DNA from: Hymenolepis diminuta
Taxonomy: Eukaryota > Platyhelminthes > Cestoda > Cyclophyllidea > Hymenolepididae
DNA length: 64,000 nt
Direction of reading: 5' to 3'
Assembly (NCBI GenBank): GCA_900708905.1
Contig: CAADRB010000001.1
Coordinates: 4,107,929-4,171,928, forward strand
A program made the position numbers and the translations under genes. The notes below the pieces were generated by a model. That model worked only from the letters and a program-made list of their open reading frames with translations, was not told the DNA's origin and made no database searches. Below, piece by piece: positions 1 through 13,819 of this stretch. Each line of letters begins with the position of its first letter. Position 1 is the stretch's first letter.

Positions 1-3000
1 CAAAAATCTTTAAAATTTTAGTTTGATGTCGATACATTTCTTTTATTTCTAAATTAAAGCTCTATTTAATTTCATTTACTCAACTAATATTTTATTTGAA
101 ATCGCCATAACTGCATTGTGGCCAATTATATCTCTTATTTAGAGGAAAATATTATAAAGATTTGTGAATATTATTCTGCTTTTCGACAGGTTTTAAACAT
201 TTTTGAAAGTCAAAATGAGTTGTTTTTATTAAAAAAATATGCAGAATAATAGGTCGGTGGTGGATAAGGAGTTCTGTAGAACTTAATATCAAAATCAAAT
301 GGAAAACTGCTGCACATCAAAAGTTGAAATTAATAAATAACCAATAGACTTTGAATTGCAGAATTTTTAAAATTGATCCAAATACCCAGTTGTAATGAAA
401 TCAATTAATAATATGTTTGAGATTCCGAATAATGCTGAACATTTACACTGACATTCCGGAATATGTGTTATAGTACACTAGAAGATAAAAGGATCGCTGT
501 TAAATTAATTATTTTCATCGGTCTATCAGCAATCACATCTAATGGTAAAGAAGCGTCTTTGTTTTAAGTAATGTAAAATAGAAATAGACGTTATAAATAT
601 GTAATCTAAGTATATTATTACAACTATACTTACAATTAATATATACTTTAAGAATAAGTGTAAATTATACACTAAATATTTAATCAGTAAAATATGTTGT
701 TTTGATCAGATAAATACTTTTGTTTGTGCATTTCAAAAATGTAGGCATAATTTAAGAAATTATCATTTCCTGAGAGAATTTCCATTTGGTAATATCTCAA
801 AAAAACAAGGCAGAAAAGCACCAATTTTTATCCAACGCTCAAAACTTATAAAATTTATTTTGAAAACACACGTGGGTAAAATATTCAAAATAACGAACAT
901 TTAACCGCCAGAAAATTAATTTTAATTTGACTTCTCAATAACACATAATGTGGCATTTTAAATTTTAAATAACAAAAAATAACAAGAATTTAATTTATAT
1001 TAAAAGAAAATCAAAACTTTTTCCAATATTCAATAGACTTATTAAAATAAATGGATTTAAATTTACGCAAAAATTATCAGTGTTTATTTTTAGCCGCATA
1101 TTTTATCCCTTATTTACGATTTATGAGTTTGATTTCTAATAGCTGTGGTAATTGCATATACTCAACTCGAAGCATCAAAAAATCAGTACCATTAATTTTG
1201 CGAAATTGAATCAAAATTAGAATTTATGTTTTCAATTTCCTAAATAAGTTAAATGGTTCGCTCAAAATGCTCAAAACAATTTGACAGTGGAGATGCTGAA
1301 AAAAATCCACAATTTATGTTTAATATCTCATTTAGTTTTTGCATTTGATTTGCAGATAAAATAAACTAAAGATGAAATTTAAAGCTACTAAAATCTGTTA
1401 ATATTTCAATTAATGAATTAGTGAAATCCAGCACATACGTAATTATTGCATCGATTAAAAATAAATTGAAAGTGATGATGAAAAAGAACATTATATGTTC
1501 AGCAAATGCATAAAATCGGCTGTAATTATGCTAATAACCATGTAATTAATGTATATATGATCCCATTTTGCATGAACAACTGTTTTAATACTGGTTTAAG
1601 TTTCATAATTTGTTTAAAATGAAAAGAATATGTCCGAAGCGGCAAAAATTTTAAAAAGAACAAGTCGTATTGATCCTATTTTATTGTCTCAAGCGACTGA
1701 TCTTTTGATTTGCGCATTTAAAATTTTCTGATTTTTAATTTTGCCGCTATTATCGTTTGCTTTTAAACATTGTCATCTTCGATGGAACACATTTAATGAA
1801 GAAACGGATTGTATGACTATTTTGCGGCATAAAGTTTCTTCTTAAAATTGTTTTTTCGTCTAAAATGTTCATAATAACTGAATGCATATATTTTAATAAT
1901 ACATTTGATATTGTGATGCACAAATTTATTTCCACTGTTGATAAAAATATTTATAACTTTCATTTATAGTCATTTGTACAGGTCCAGTATCATCCGCCAG
2001 GCTGTGCTCTGAACAACTTCAATTTGATATCATCTGCCTTGTTATGGACAATAGCAAACAAACTGAAAAGAAATGCTGGGCGACGAGTGTTTCAAGCAGT
2101 TCTGCTTCAGTTTTAATCGTAACTACTTTCGATCTCAGAACTAACCTGTGTATCACTGGTCTTCATGATATTACATCTTATAGTGTCATCAGCTAGCTCC
2201 ATGTCACTTACAGGAGGTTAAAGATACGTAAAAAACACACCCGATAAATTTAGTGTTCATTTAACTTCAGATTTGACCGTTACATTTGTGAACCAACATA
2301 CATTTAGACAGTTTAAAAAAAATACTTCCATAGTATATGAGTCTGGTATTAGTTTTCATCTCCGTATAAGTTTTCAGCACTCTTAATCAGATTGGTAATA
2401 GAGTGCAAGACGTCTGCATATTCTAAATACCCCGGTGATCACTCCCATCTTGCAGAACTCAATAGTTAAATTATTAAATCTCGCATAGTGCACAGATTTC
2501 CTCTAATATCAATTAGAATACCACATATGTCGCCCCACTTCATAGGAAATATTTCACTTGAGTTCTACAGATGGTCTGTTGAAATATGAAGGGGTTGTGT
2601 AAAGAAGTTGACTATGTTTTGGAGCAGCTTTACTTTTCACAGTCTTGTTAAAATCTTAGAAATGGGTTTTATAATTGTCGACAGCTTCCTAAATTATTGT
2701 CCTTACGACAAGCATTACCTGTTTCACGGACATCCTAGCACAAAATAACGGATACTTAACAACCATTTACTTATATTTAAATTCTGCCTTTCACAAGCAA
2801 TCGACGCAAATTATTTCCCTACCATGTCAAAAAAATGCACTGGTATCTTGCTGGGTCGGTTCTTACATCCTAACCTTTGAAAACACTGGTTACTTCAGAG
2901 TCAATTCGGAATTGGAGTACAAAAATCCAACCCCGCCAATAATCGTTAAAGAATTTCAATAAGTAGGTTTCCTGTGATGGTTCGCTCTACGTAATAGGTT

Positions 3001-6000
3001 CAGATAAATAGCCATTAGCTCCAGGAATTTCGAATTTTTCAATTTTCGCCCCAATTTTCGCTCTAATATCAGGTTTGTACCATTAAACAGTTCTGTCATG
3101 TTTAAGATTACATCACATTGATTAATTTATCATGTTGGTTAGCCAGAGAGCTGGGATCAACGATAAATTTATTTCACCTTGAGTTAGGCCATACTCAAGA
3201 AGTTTTCAGTAGAACTTTTTGAGGTAAGCTGTAGGTCTTCCTGGATTCATTAACGATTAACAAATCTACAAATTTCGCCAAATTTTCTTATAAGTATATT
3301 CTTTTTGTATCCTATTTAAATAAATTTACTTTATTTCTACTATTTTTATAGGGAATTTGTCATTTAACCACCGTTTTGTGGCTCTATCCTTTTTAGTAAT
3401 TTGGCGGACAAATTGTCTTTACAAAAAATTAACCTACTTAAATTAATTCCGAATGCTACTTTAAAAATTTTTTAATTTTGCGTATTTATTGTTTAAGTGC
3501 AGATGTTTATTTAAATTTGTATCATTCAAATATATAATAAATTATAATATTTTATACAACTGATTATAGAGCGTAAAATATGAAGCCTTTATTAAATTTT
3601 TAAAAATTAGACTAACAAACAAAGTATACTTATTACAACTTTGGTTTATATTTTATTAAAATGAATTTAAATTTTCTTACAAATTATACTTATTTTTTAA
3701 TATTTATTTTATTGTGATACATTTTCATTTAAAATTTTGTGGTGTGGTCTTTCGTGAAGTCAAGAGACGCCGTTTTGAAGTCTTCCTCCACAAATAAATT
3801 TACCTAAGTAGCAGATAGCACTGAGAAAGACCACCTAATAAAGTTGATGACACAATTGCAAGTTTCTTTTTGGACTACTTCCAGATTACTGCGACTTCAT
3901 CCAAATTGAAATTTTTTCTTCTGTAACTTTAAAAAGCTCTATTTTTATCTAAAACGTATTCATTAAACTCTGCTTTTGAGTCGAAATTTGGGTCATTCTT
4001 ATAAGTTGCGGAACCAAAAGGCTGTAAAATCCCAATATTTCAATGTTTAGTTATAAATCGAAATTTATGGAAGTATTTTTTGAAAACTTTATCAATTTAA
4101 ACATTGGTGATACTTTTTAATTATTTATAATTGCAAAATAAATGTGCCGTAACATGCCAATAAAAGTGGAATTTTGCGTTATTTATGTTAAAACGATCAG
4201 TAAGTTTATATGCCAGAATTATCTAGGAAGAAATAAATATTTTCACAATATTCCGAAAGAAAAATTTGAGAAAACAAACAAAAGCACAAAAAGCATTATT
4301 AATTATTTTTAAATTTTTATTTGATATGATATAAAAAAGCATTCGTGTGTTCTTCAAGATTACGTACATCCGAGTGTATTTAAACAAGCGGAAGTGAAAT
4401 CAGTACAAGCAAATTATTTGTGTGAGGAGATAAACGGCGCATTTTAAATTGAAAAATTGACGGTTTTTGAAGCCAATATACAGTGATTAGATAAATTTAC
4501 ATATATAGAATTAGTTTAATATTAATTATTATTAATTTATTGATGTGTCGTTCAAAAATTAGGTTCTTGAGTATTATTTTATACATTTCAGTGAAATTTT
4601 TTCATCTTAAAATGGCCGAAAGTTGTACGAAATAAATTGACAGTCCATTGAATTACGCAATCAAAATATCGTTTACAGTGTACATCGTTTGCAACTACTT
4701 TTGTGGTTGTTTCCTGAATCAAACTCAAATCTCGGATCATACCACGCTTCATTTTATTCACCTCCAGTAATATAAATTAGCAAGCCTTAGAATATATCTG
4801 AGAGCTTCGGATAGCGATCCTTAATAAACCACACAAGGAATGAAATTAATACGAGATCGCACCGTAACAAGTACTGGCATTCATAAACCTGAAAATCATG
4901 GTCAGATAAACTGCACAAGTATTTCCTAAATTGGATAATGTTGGAGCCAGTAAATAAAATGTAAAATAATTTAACAGGGCTGTAATTATTCATCCTTTAG
5001 AACATTCTTGATTTCAAATAAAATAAAAATAAACTACAACGAAAATGGCGGCCTTAACCTGACTTATTTAATCGAGATAAGTTACCGTTAATTTATGTTA
5101 GTCAGTCGTTAGAAAAGTGTATGAAAAGATCAGGCTAGGAATATGGAATGAGACAAAATTTTTAACAATGTTTTAACTATTAATCATGAATGATATACGA
5201 TATAAGATTTTAAAAAAACTAAAAATATAAAATTATTAATGATGGTGAAATGGGATAATACAGTTAAGTACACTATATGCATAACATAGAGAAAAAATAT
5301 ATAAATAAGTATTGTTTACTACAGCGCTATTTTTAATCTAATCGTCATATAATTCCAACTAATTTGCCTCAAATTGTGTCATTGTTTATGACATTTACAT
5401 CTCTTCGTCCTGATAAATTCGTAAAAAATGCAAAATTAAAATCTTCGCCAGTCTATTTTTTCTTTATTTTCATATGCTTCGTTTTAGGTAATTTCATATA
5501 ATTTCTACTGTTGCCTTCTTCGTACCCACTTATACGGGTCTCAAGGTCTTTTTTAATAATGTTGAAATCCGGTTGCATTTTTTAACAAGACGAATAAGGC
5601 CGCAGAGGATTTAAAGCTAATTTTGCGGTTCCATAAAAAAGTTATAACATCAAATAAATTTCTAGAGACATTTTATTATTCATAACTTTAAAAATTATGC
5701 AATAATGCATGTATAAATTTTTAAATATTTAAAAACCTAAACCAAAATAAGTTTCCGTCCGGGCCCTTCAAGAAATGTTGTGGAATGTAGCTAAGCCTAT
5801 TTGGTCCTTGAAAAATGGATTTGCGTCAGTAAGTAGTAGATTTAAAATGAAATCAGCATTGTCACTATCTGCAATTCTGTCTAGTGACTTCATCTTACAT
5901 TTTTTCACACGTATTTAATAGAGGATTAATTTTAAAAATATTACTTTTAGTTTATGATCAATTAAAAAATTTGCAATCGATTATTTTAACTTATATTTAA

Positions 6001-6164
6001 AAGACAATATTCAATTTGCATAAAGACTCAATGAGGTGGATAAATAAATATTTTGTCCTTGAATATTTTTGGTCAAAATTCGAAAAGCAAATTTTTTTTA
6101 GACGAAAATATTATGTTATTTTTAAAAAAATATTATTTACCTTCTATGTCATAATATTTCTCCG

Positions 6165-6255
6165 AAAATTTACATTTATATTATTGACCCGTTCGTATAA
6201 TTAAATTTGTGAGTTGCGTAACTCTCGCTTCTCTATCTAGAACGGCGAAATCCAG
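6165..6255. repeat. dispersed repeat, copy A
   Basis: This segment resembles one at about 7900-8005. Both start with a TTATATT-TTGAC-CGTT-GTATA block, continue through ATAATTAAATT and a GAGTT/AACTC-like stretch, and end in CTCTCTATCT-GAAC. The second copy carries an extra 13 or so bases after GTATA and more in the middle. The family is not recognised. Confidence 0.5.
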
Positions 6256-6969
6256 CTTGCAGATCGTAAAAGTTGGCAATGCGGAGCTGAAAGATAACTT
6301 ATATTTGAACACCGAACCTAAAAATTATTTTATAGGTAGGAAAATATAAATTTTTCCGGTAAAACAGCTAGAACAGAATGAAATAATCATTAAGAAATAA
6401 TAGATACACTTTGAATTAATGCGGAATAAACAGCAAGATATTCTTGTGATGCTGCGAGAGAAATTTCCAAAAGTCATGGATATGAAAAACCTTGATATTT
6501 TTTCTATTAAATTAACTTCAGAATTCGAATTATTTCAAATCCGTGAGTTTTACTAAGATTCAAAAGCAGATCAAATTTGCACTTACTGGTTTAAAATATG
6601 TGAATATATCAGTTTGGTGTCACGGAGGTTGATAAGTGCTGAAAATGAAAGGCTAACATAGTTTAATCCTGCAATAATTATCTTAGATCTTAATTTTGTC
6701 GAAACTGTCTTAATTTTATCTGAATCGTTCGGTAAAATTTTTTTGATTTCTTACTCTCACCAAAAATGTGATAAGTCTGGTTGATCTATGCAAGCGGTGT
6801 GAGTACATGCTTTGAACACTGAAATTTTTATACCATTTCAAAAGACTCTTTCAAATGGGTACCATTTTATTGTAATCTTTCAAAACTTTTAAATTAAAGC
6901 CTATTGTTAAATTCTCAGAATGTTTAAAGAAGGTGTCAAATTACATAAGAGCGTCTTACAAATGGATGT

Positions 6970-7790
6970 ATGAAATCGGACATCAAATGTGAAAGTTACG
7001 TGACTCGGCAGAAATATTACAAACACAGTCATGCGAAACTGCTCGAAAGAATTTCTAATAAAAGTGTGTCCCAGAATGGATTATTTTCCTCCAACCCCTA
7101 TCACTTTTCTGAATTGCATTTTGTCCTGTTTGTTCCTAATTCCTGCAGAAAGCGTCCAGTGGAATTCTGAATTTTGAAGGAGAATTAAAATGTCCTTTCA
7201 GTTTTGGTGGTCAGTAAATTCGAATGAGATGCTTTGTGACATACTGAGCAGAATTGGATCTTACTGGTCACAATAGGTCAAAGGAATTGGAGCTGATAAA
7301 GTGCCAAATAAAAGACACAAAACAACCCAAATTGAATGAATCTAACGAAAAGGAAGCAGCATTCTACATTGCTTTCAGCTGTTGGCACGAAAATAAAATC
7401 AGAACTATAAGTAAATGATGCTCGGAGAACAAGTAGAAATATTCCCTTGAAACCAAACGGGATCACTGAATGCAGTCTAAACCATCCGGAATAAAGCCCG
7501 ACTACAAAGTATCAAGAAATGAAGCTCTAGGAAAACGTAGAAGGAGCAACAATAGAAATACTGTACGATATTCTCTTATGGACAACAAATAATTGAACTA
7601 TTATTAAAAAATTTCAAGTAGAATTAAAAATGGGTTGAAGAAGCAGACAGTAGCTGAATTAATCACCTGAATCTACCTCTGAAGAAGGTATAGTTCATCA
7701 GGTAAGAAAACTGAAGCGATAAAGGACTTCAAAGCGAATCCAAAGAAGTTCTACGTATAAGGCACGGCTCAAAAGGGCGGGGGGGGGGTG
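6970..7790 (+). repeat. possible decayed LINE fragment
   Basis: The region is richer in G and purines than its surroundings and is full of stops. Near 7710-7760 one frame reads like the K-x-NPK-x-FY motif found between the endonuclease and reverse transcriptase of many non-LTR retrotransposons. No endonuclease or RT catalytic motif was found. It ends in a GGGC plus G10 tract at 7775-7788. This is a weak call based on one motif. Confidence 0.25.
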
Positions 7791-7899
7791 CAAATGTGCA
7801 AATATTATTTTGATGTAGGAAAATATTACCCTAAGTATTTCTCTTTGCGGAAATAAAACATTTATTTTTGATAAGTGCGATTGCTCTCATGAGCATTAT

Positions 7900-8005
7900 A
7901 TTTATATTTTTGACTCGTTTGTATACTTTAACGTCATAATTAAATTAGTAACTTACCCAACTAACTCACGTTTGCTTTCCCACGCCTCTCTATCTCGAAC
8001 TGGGA
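7900..8005. repeat. dispersed repeat, copy B
   Basis: Second, slightly longer member of the repeat at 6165-6255, in the same orientation, about 1.7 kb away. It directly follows the possible LINE fragment and its G tract. Confidence 0.5.
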
Positions 8006-11000
8006 TATTTTTGTCTTTAATATCTCGGCCATTTACTTGGTAATTTTTCCTCTGAAAGCGTAAAATTTACTTTAAAATCAAACATTTTAAGTAGTTGTAA
8101 TTAATCGGATTTTGCTATTTAAGATATGTTATAGGCAGCTATTATGTAAACAATATTTTGAAGGTTGACTTACATCTATTTTATCCATTAATAAAAACAA
8201 CACAATATTTGATAATTAAATTAGAATTGCTAATTCTTCATCAATTAAAAATGATCACATTCGCTATATTTTATAATTTTATGCTACAGTTATTTTGTAG
8301 TATAAAAGGTCAACTAATAACATTGCAGTATCTCGGATGATGACCGAATATTTTAATAGAGAAAACAGAAGAAAGCACTAATTTTGCAAAAAATCTCGCA
8401 AACATGATAACCTGAGGAGGTCAGACGTTTACGGCTCTTGTTTTAACTAACAAAAACATAGGAAACATAGGAAAAACATAGATTAGCAGGAATGACTTTG
8501 CATGACTTTACAAAAACAGCGAACAATGATATGTAAATTTAGAGTCTATTTATAACGATAGATAATAAAGATGTGGAATAAAATAAACAACAAAATGTAT
8601 TAATTAGTACAGCGAAAATAGATATTCTTAACCTGTCACATACGAGTCATTTCTGAAGGCGCCCGAAAAATTAAATCATATGTTAAAAAATTCCGTTAAG
8701 AATGTTTCACTCAGAATATGACCAATCACCATTAATCGTGTTGTACTTTCAGATTTATATCGATTTTTCAAATAAAATTGCTACTCCTTCAATATTCTTG
8801 AAATAGAAATTGTCAAATTCCTACATCACTGTTAATCCTACATCGGCATTCAAGTTTGCCAAATTGGCATAAGTATAATTTATTTTTTATAATATAGTGT
8901 AGTTGAGGCTGATTTTGAAGAATGTTTTTTCGGTGTATAATTTTCAATTTACATTCTTTTCTTTGATTATAAGGAGTAGCATTAAATTTTAGTGCAAAAA
9001 TTGTTTTGAAATAACAAACAGGCGGGCGCATTTTAAATCAAACAAGTATTAGTTTCCCTGGTCACTGAAATGCAATTGCATTTATACTCGTTGCGCACTA
9101 TTTGTTATTAATGTATTAATTGAATCACCTGGAAATCATTTTAATTCGATTAATATACTCATCACAAACATTGTTGAAAACTACGGTAAAAATACTAATA
9201 TAGGAGTACCGAACATTGTACTGGCATTATTTATCTCTTATTTTTAGTCTCTCATTAGTTCAAATGCAGTTTATTTTAATTTAAAGTGTCAAAATCAATT
9301 TCTTGATTATTTATGCTCTTTAAAGTCTTCCATAGATAAATTCATTTATCGATGCAAACTGTTAAATAGATATTTGACCTCTTTTCTAACACACTTCAAG
9401 CGTCAGACTAAAGGAAATAAAACAAACTTTCTATCCATTAAACTCAGAAATTCTTTTTCCTCATATACAAAAACTTACATACCAAACTGAAAAAGTGGAA
9501 AGTGTATTTAACCAGTCGAAACTCTTTCAATTTTGCTCTAGGTTTGCATTGAATGTTGAGGTAAATTGAAAGGGAAATTTATGTATTAATTAATTAATAC
9601 AACTACCAAATAAGAAAATGCAGTTGGCTCACCTAAGCATTTAAAATTCAAAATTGCTGTGAACTAAAATGCCGAGAAATACACTTTTATTAAGGACAAT
9701 TTTCAACCTTAGACGAATTTATGAAATTAATAAAACCGCCATAAATTAATCTCATCTCACTAATCCACATATATTTTTACAGGGTCATTTAACCGAGATA
9801 ATTTATAGCTTAATGAATTCATACATTTTGGTCGAAACTTGAATTTATGCAAATTAGCAGTATACATACACATTTTGTTTTAATTTGTCGATTTTATTTT
9901 AATGTGGCCGATCGTGGTAAAAAAAATCGTTGAAAAACTCTTCTTTGCTGTTACAAATTCTGTGACTACAATGCTATAATCAAAATGATAACATATTTTT
10001 ATATTCTAAAAGGAAGCTTATCAGAAAACGTACGAGTTTTGCAATGCTTACTTTAGTTGTGTGAATGTTCCACTAGTCAAATATACTGATCGCATTTTGA
10101 TTGAAAATTAGTACGGCTCCACAACAAATCCGTGACTATCCCCGTGTTCCGAAGAATAGTATAAATTCCCACGTTGCAGCTAGCTTTACTTTTCCTCTAA
10201 ACAAACTCCGAATTTTGTGAAACCATTTGCGAGAGAAATCGGGAGGTATCAGATAAATCAAAACGGGTTTTAGTAATGTTGTGTTTTACTTAAAGTCATT
10301 AATAAACTTCTTCAACTTACAAGTTACTACTTCAATTTCATTTTTAAAACACGTAGTTCAAGTTATTTTTCACAAAGATCGCTACCAAAAACTGTATGAA
10401 AAGAATGCATTGAATAAATAATATCTCTGACACTTATTTAAATAACTTTTGATATAACTAAGTTAATTGTCGGATATTTTTAATTCAAGGACAAAATTTG
10501 TCCATTTTGAGATTTTGCCTGTCTTGTTAGCCCTATCGAAAATTTATTACTCTACTTTGAACTTGCTTTCATTGAACTTAGAAACAAAAGTAAAACTTTT
10601 CTGTTCATGAAAATGTAATTATAATTATACTTTTTTTAAACAATTTAAAGCACCACCACGAATAACATTTTATATACCCCGTTTTATTTTACTTCTAATC
10701 ACACCAACAACTACGTCAACGTTATTATAAGAAATTTTACACTTCCAATTTTGTTTATCTTATAAAAGGTAACCAAAAGTAAATCGGTCACGTTAGCAAA
10801 AATCTTGAATTTAAATTTAATGTAATTGTTTAGCTGTAATGAATTGATTTACATTCATTTGTCATCGTTGCTAACCGAGCAAAGAATAGAACTATAGGTG
10901 GAAATAGCACTAAAATTCGAATATATTTTAGTGATACGGCATTTTCTGCCACTATTAAAAGAAATAAAAGGAAAGAAACATGAAAACTAAACACTAGGTT

Positions 11001-13610
11001 TTGCTCTTGAAAGTTAACAATCAATGTAACGGCCGCAAACAAATGATCATATCTAATCAATGCTGGTATTTAATGCCAAACAGTTGTTGTAAACAATAAA
11101 GCTTCCTAAGATAATAGTGTAATAGAAAAAAATTTTACCAATTAAAAGGGTACAGACCAATGGCCTTACGTTTCAGTTGTAAAAATTTTCTATTTAAAAT
11201 TATGTATTGTTTGCTTTGATGGCATCTTTGATAAAACTGTTGACATAATTGAGCGTTCAGTCAGATTTTGTTAGAAATGAAAAATTGCGTGAAGTATTAT
11301 GAAAATTGTCAGAGTGGATTTTGCAAAAGATAGAGAAGAATAAAGAAGGTAAGATGTCCCATCAAACATGCTCTTTGAATAGTTGCAATCTTCTTGACGA
11401 GAACTAAATGACGATATAATGCCCATCTCCAATTTATTTTCTGGTTATTTTCAGTATTTCCTACTAATTTTTTCAGTGGCCTTGAGTGAAACATATTAAA
11501 TCACAATATGTAAAATGTCAAATCTGAGGAAAATTAGGGAATCCAAACCAAACCTGATATCTTCTAAATTTAACATTATTTATGTGTAGAAAGTCCTTTA
11601 ATTTTTAATCAAAGTGATTTAAATTCTGCCAATTGAGACAGATAACAATGACAAAGTCTATTTATTTAAATTTAGATTAAAATGTAGGAATTAGAGATTT
11701 CAGATTTGCCTATTTAAAATGAAATGCTTTAAATATCTCGACTTTTCATTCTAAATATCGTTGGTTAAGTTCGTTGGGTGTCTATCCTAAATCGACTAAA
11801 ATTTCAAGGTATTTTTCTCTGAAATGTAGTTTCATGCCCCGAAAAGCTTTCTTCTTTACCTTTGCTGAACCGATATTTGTGATAATTGGATATTGAAAAG
11901 GAGGTTTTGCACAAAAATTAATTACTGAGATCACTTCATTATGATTATCTAAGGACTGATTTATTAATAAGAATTAGTTTAATAAAATTTGGAGTAAAAT
12001 AGAAGAATATTTAAGTTATTGAAATATATTCTGTAATTAGACTGTCCTTTTCTAATATACGTTGTAAGTAATTTTAAATAATTAATAGATTTATTACGTT
12101 TTTACATTACATCGGATTCAAAGAGACAGGTTTCTTGATGACAAATGTCATACAGAAAATAAATATTATTAACAAACTAACTGCCATTAAATTTATGAGC
12201 TGGTTAAACTGAAAAAGGCCATCATCTCGACTGTTTAATTCTGAATAACTAATAACTTTCCAGGAGAAGAAAGGTTCTACTTTATGGGTTCCCGTTCTCC
12301 ACGTGATTTGAAAACATATTAAGATGGCAACAAACTAGGAGATACGTTTCAAATGGAAATGAAGAGAATATACATATTTTAATGATGATCATTCAAGAAT
12401 CTCATCTGATTCATTCGATATTATTAATACTGAAAATTAAAATATTGAAAATTAATGACCTGAATTTAAAAAACGAAGAGGTTTTTTTCAATTTAATCAC
12501 ACTATTCCAAAATTTTTATTCAGTATAAATATTATAATTAATCAGTTCCTACATTTTTATTGCTATGCCTGAAGGATTTAATCTGATGCATATGTTTCGG
12601 AAAAGGTTTTATTACCAGAAAGGGCACAATGATTAACAAATATTAGTTAATTAATTAATTAGAATCAAAAAGCCTCTTGGATTCAATTTAATATGCAGGG
12701 AAAGAATTAACAAAAAATATGAAGCGAATAGAAAATGTCATTTTAAATGAAATTTAAATGTCTTAATTAGTTCAATTATTCAACGTAATCTGTATAACTT
12801 AATTGAAAATGACGCCAAAAGAGCCTTTAATTTATTTTATATTATGATATTAAATTAAACAAATGTGCTACGATATATGTTCCCCAAATGATTAACTAAC
12901 TTTTGAAATCAAAAGAAATATGACGCAAACCAAATTATTGCCAGAATGGAAATTTTTTGCAAATATTAATAGTAGACGAATACGTCTTCAGTGAAGAAAA
13001 TTGCAGTAAATTCAAAGTTCATTATCATTTTGCAAAGTTGTCGTAAGATATGATGAAAAATAGGGTAAATAAATAAAATTACATCTAAGAAAAAGTTTTT
13101 TCCATTTTTTGATTTAAAATTGCGTGCCAAATTATAAAACATTCAATAAAGATAGATGAAAATTATACTAAGACTTCTAAAAGGTGAATTAGTTCTTTAC
13201 TTCGCTTTCCTTAACTTTTACATTTTCTTAACTTTTGAAGCCTCAAGAATCTATTTGCAAAGCTTTCTGACACCTAATAACTGAGCTCCGTTACGTAATC
13301 TATTATTTTAAAGCACTATATTGATCCTTTATCTTGTCATAATTGTAGTTATTTGAAGATTTAGACCAAAATCTGGCTATAATGATAGATAAAAGGTTTG
13401 TTAATAAGTATAATTATTTTAATTTGTTGCAATTTTCCAAATATTTAAATCAATAATTATTCAGAACCTCTTGAAATCAGTTAAAATAGACCGAGAATGG
13501 AATATAAAGGAAATGATATTATGTAAATATATAAACTTAGTTTGTCAAACTAAATTTAACGGGCAAATTTTGAAGTTTGTGAATTTCGAGTGACATTTTA
13601 TTTTTACAAA

Positions 13611-13774
13611 ACCCTGTTACCAAATAGAGGGAACTGGCTTAAATTAAAGACGCCGACACCTCGGCCATTTAATCCTAAAGTTGCTTATGCCGCTGTCGAG
13701 AAAATCCTGGAGGATCGCATAACAGAGGAGGAAAAAGGATTAAAAGCAAATGGTTTCTGTTCACTGTGCGCTTA
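13611..13774 (+). CDS. possible terminal exon, unidentified protein
   Basis: An open frame with markedly higher GC than its neighbourhood ends in TAA at 13774. It can start at a GTTACCAAATAG acceptor-like site, giving an exon from about 13629. The encoded tail is about 50 residues. It has a proline-rich start (TPTPRPFNP), then an acidic helix-like part (EKILEDRITEEEKG) and ends in CSLCA. An ATTAAA poly(A)-signal variant lies about 40 bases after the stop. No upstream exon was found in the AT-rich DNA to the left and no family was recognised. It could be a real last exon, a relic exon, or chance. Confidence 0.33.
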
Positions 13775-13819
13775 AAAAATGATAAAATAGCGCGAAATTA
13801 ACTGATGGGTTTTATATTA

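Larger units (their letters stand above)
1..13580. other. AT-rich, gene-poor stretch
   Basis: No open frame here looks like a convincing exon. The short frames present are AT-driven, low in complexity and have no recognisable domain. Bases about 1967-3260 are visibly less AT-rich than their flanks and hold one open frame (about 1967-2193) preceded by a pyrimidine-rich AG. It matches nothing I know, so I treat it as possible old mobile DNA. The remainder contains dispersed-repeat traces listed separately. Confidence 0.6.
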
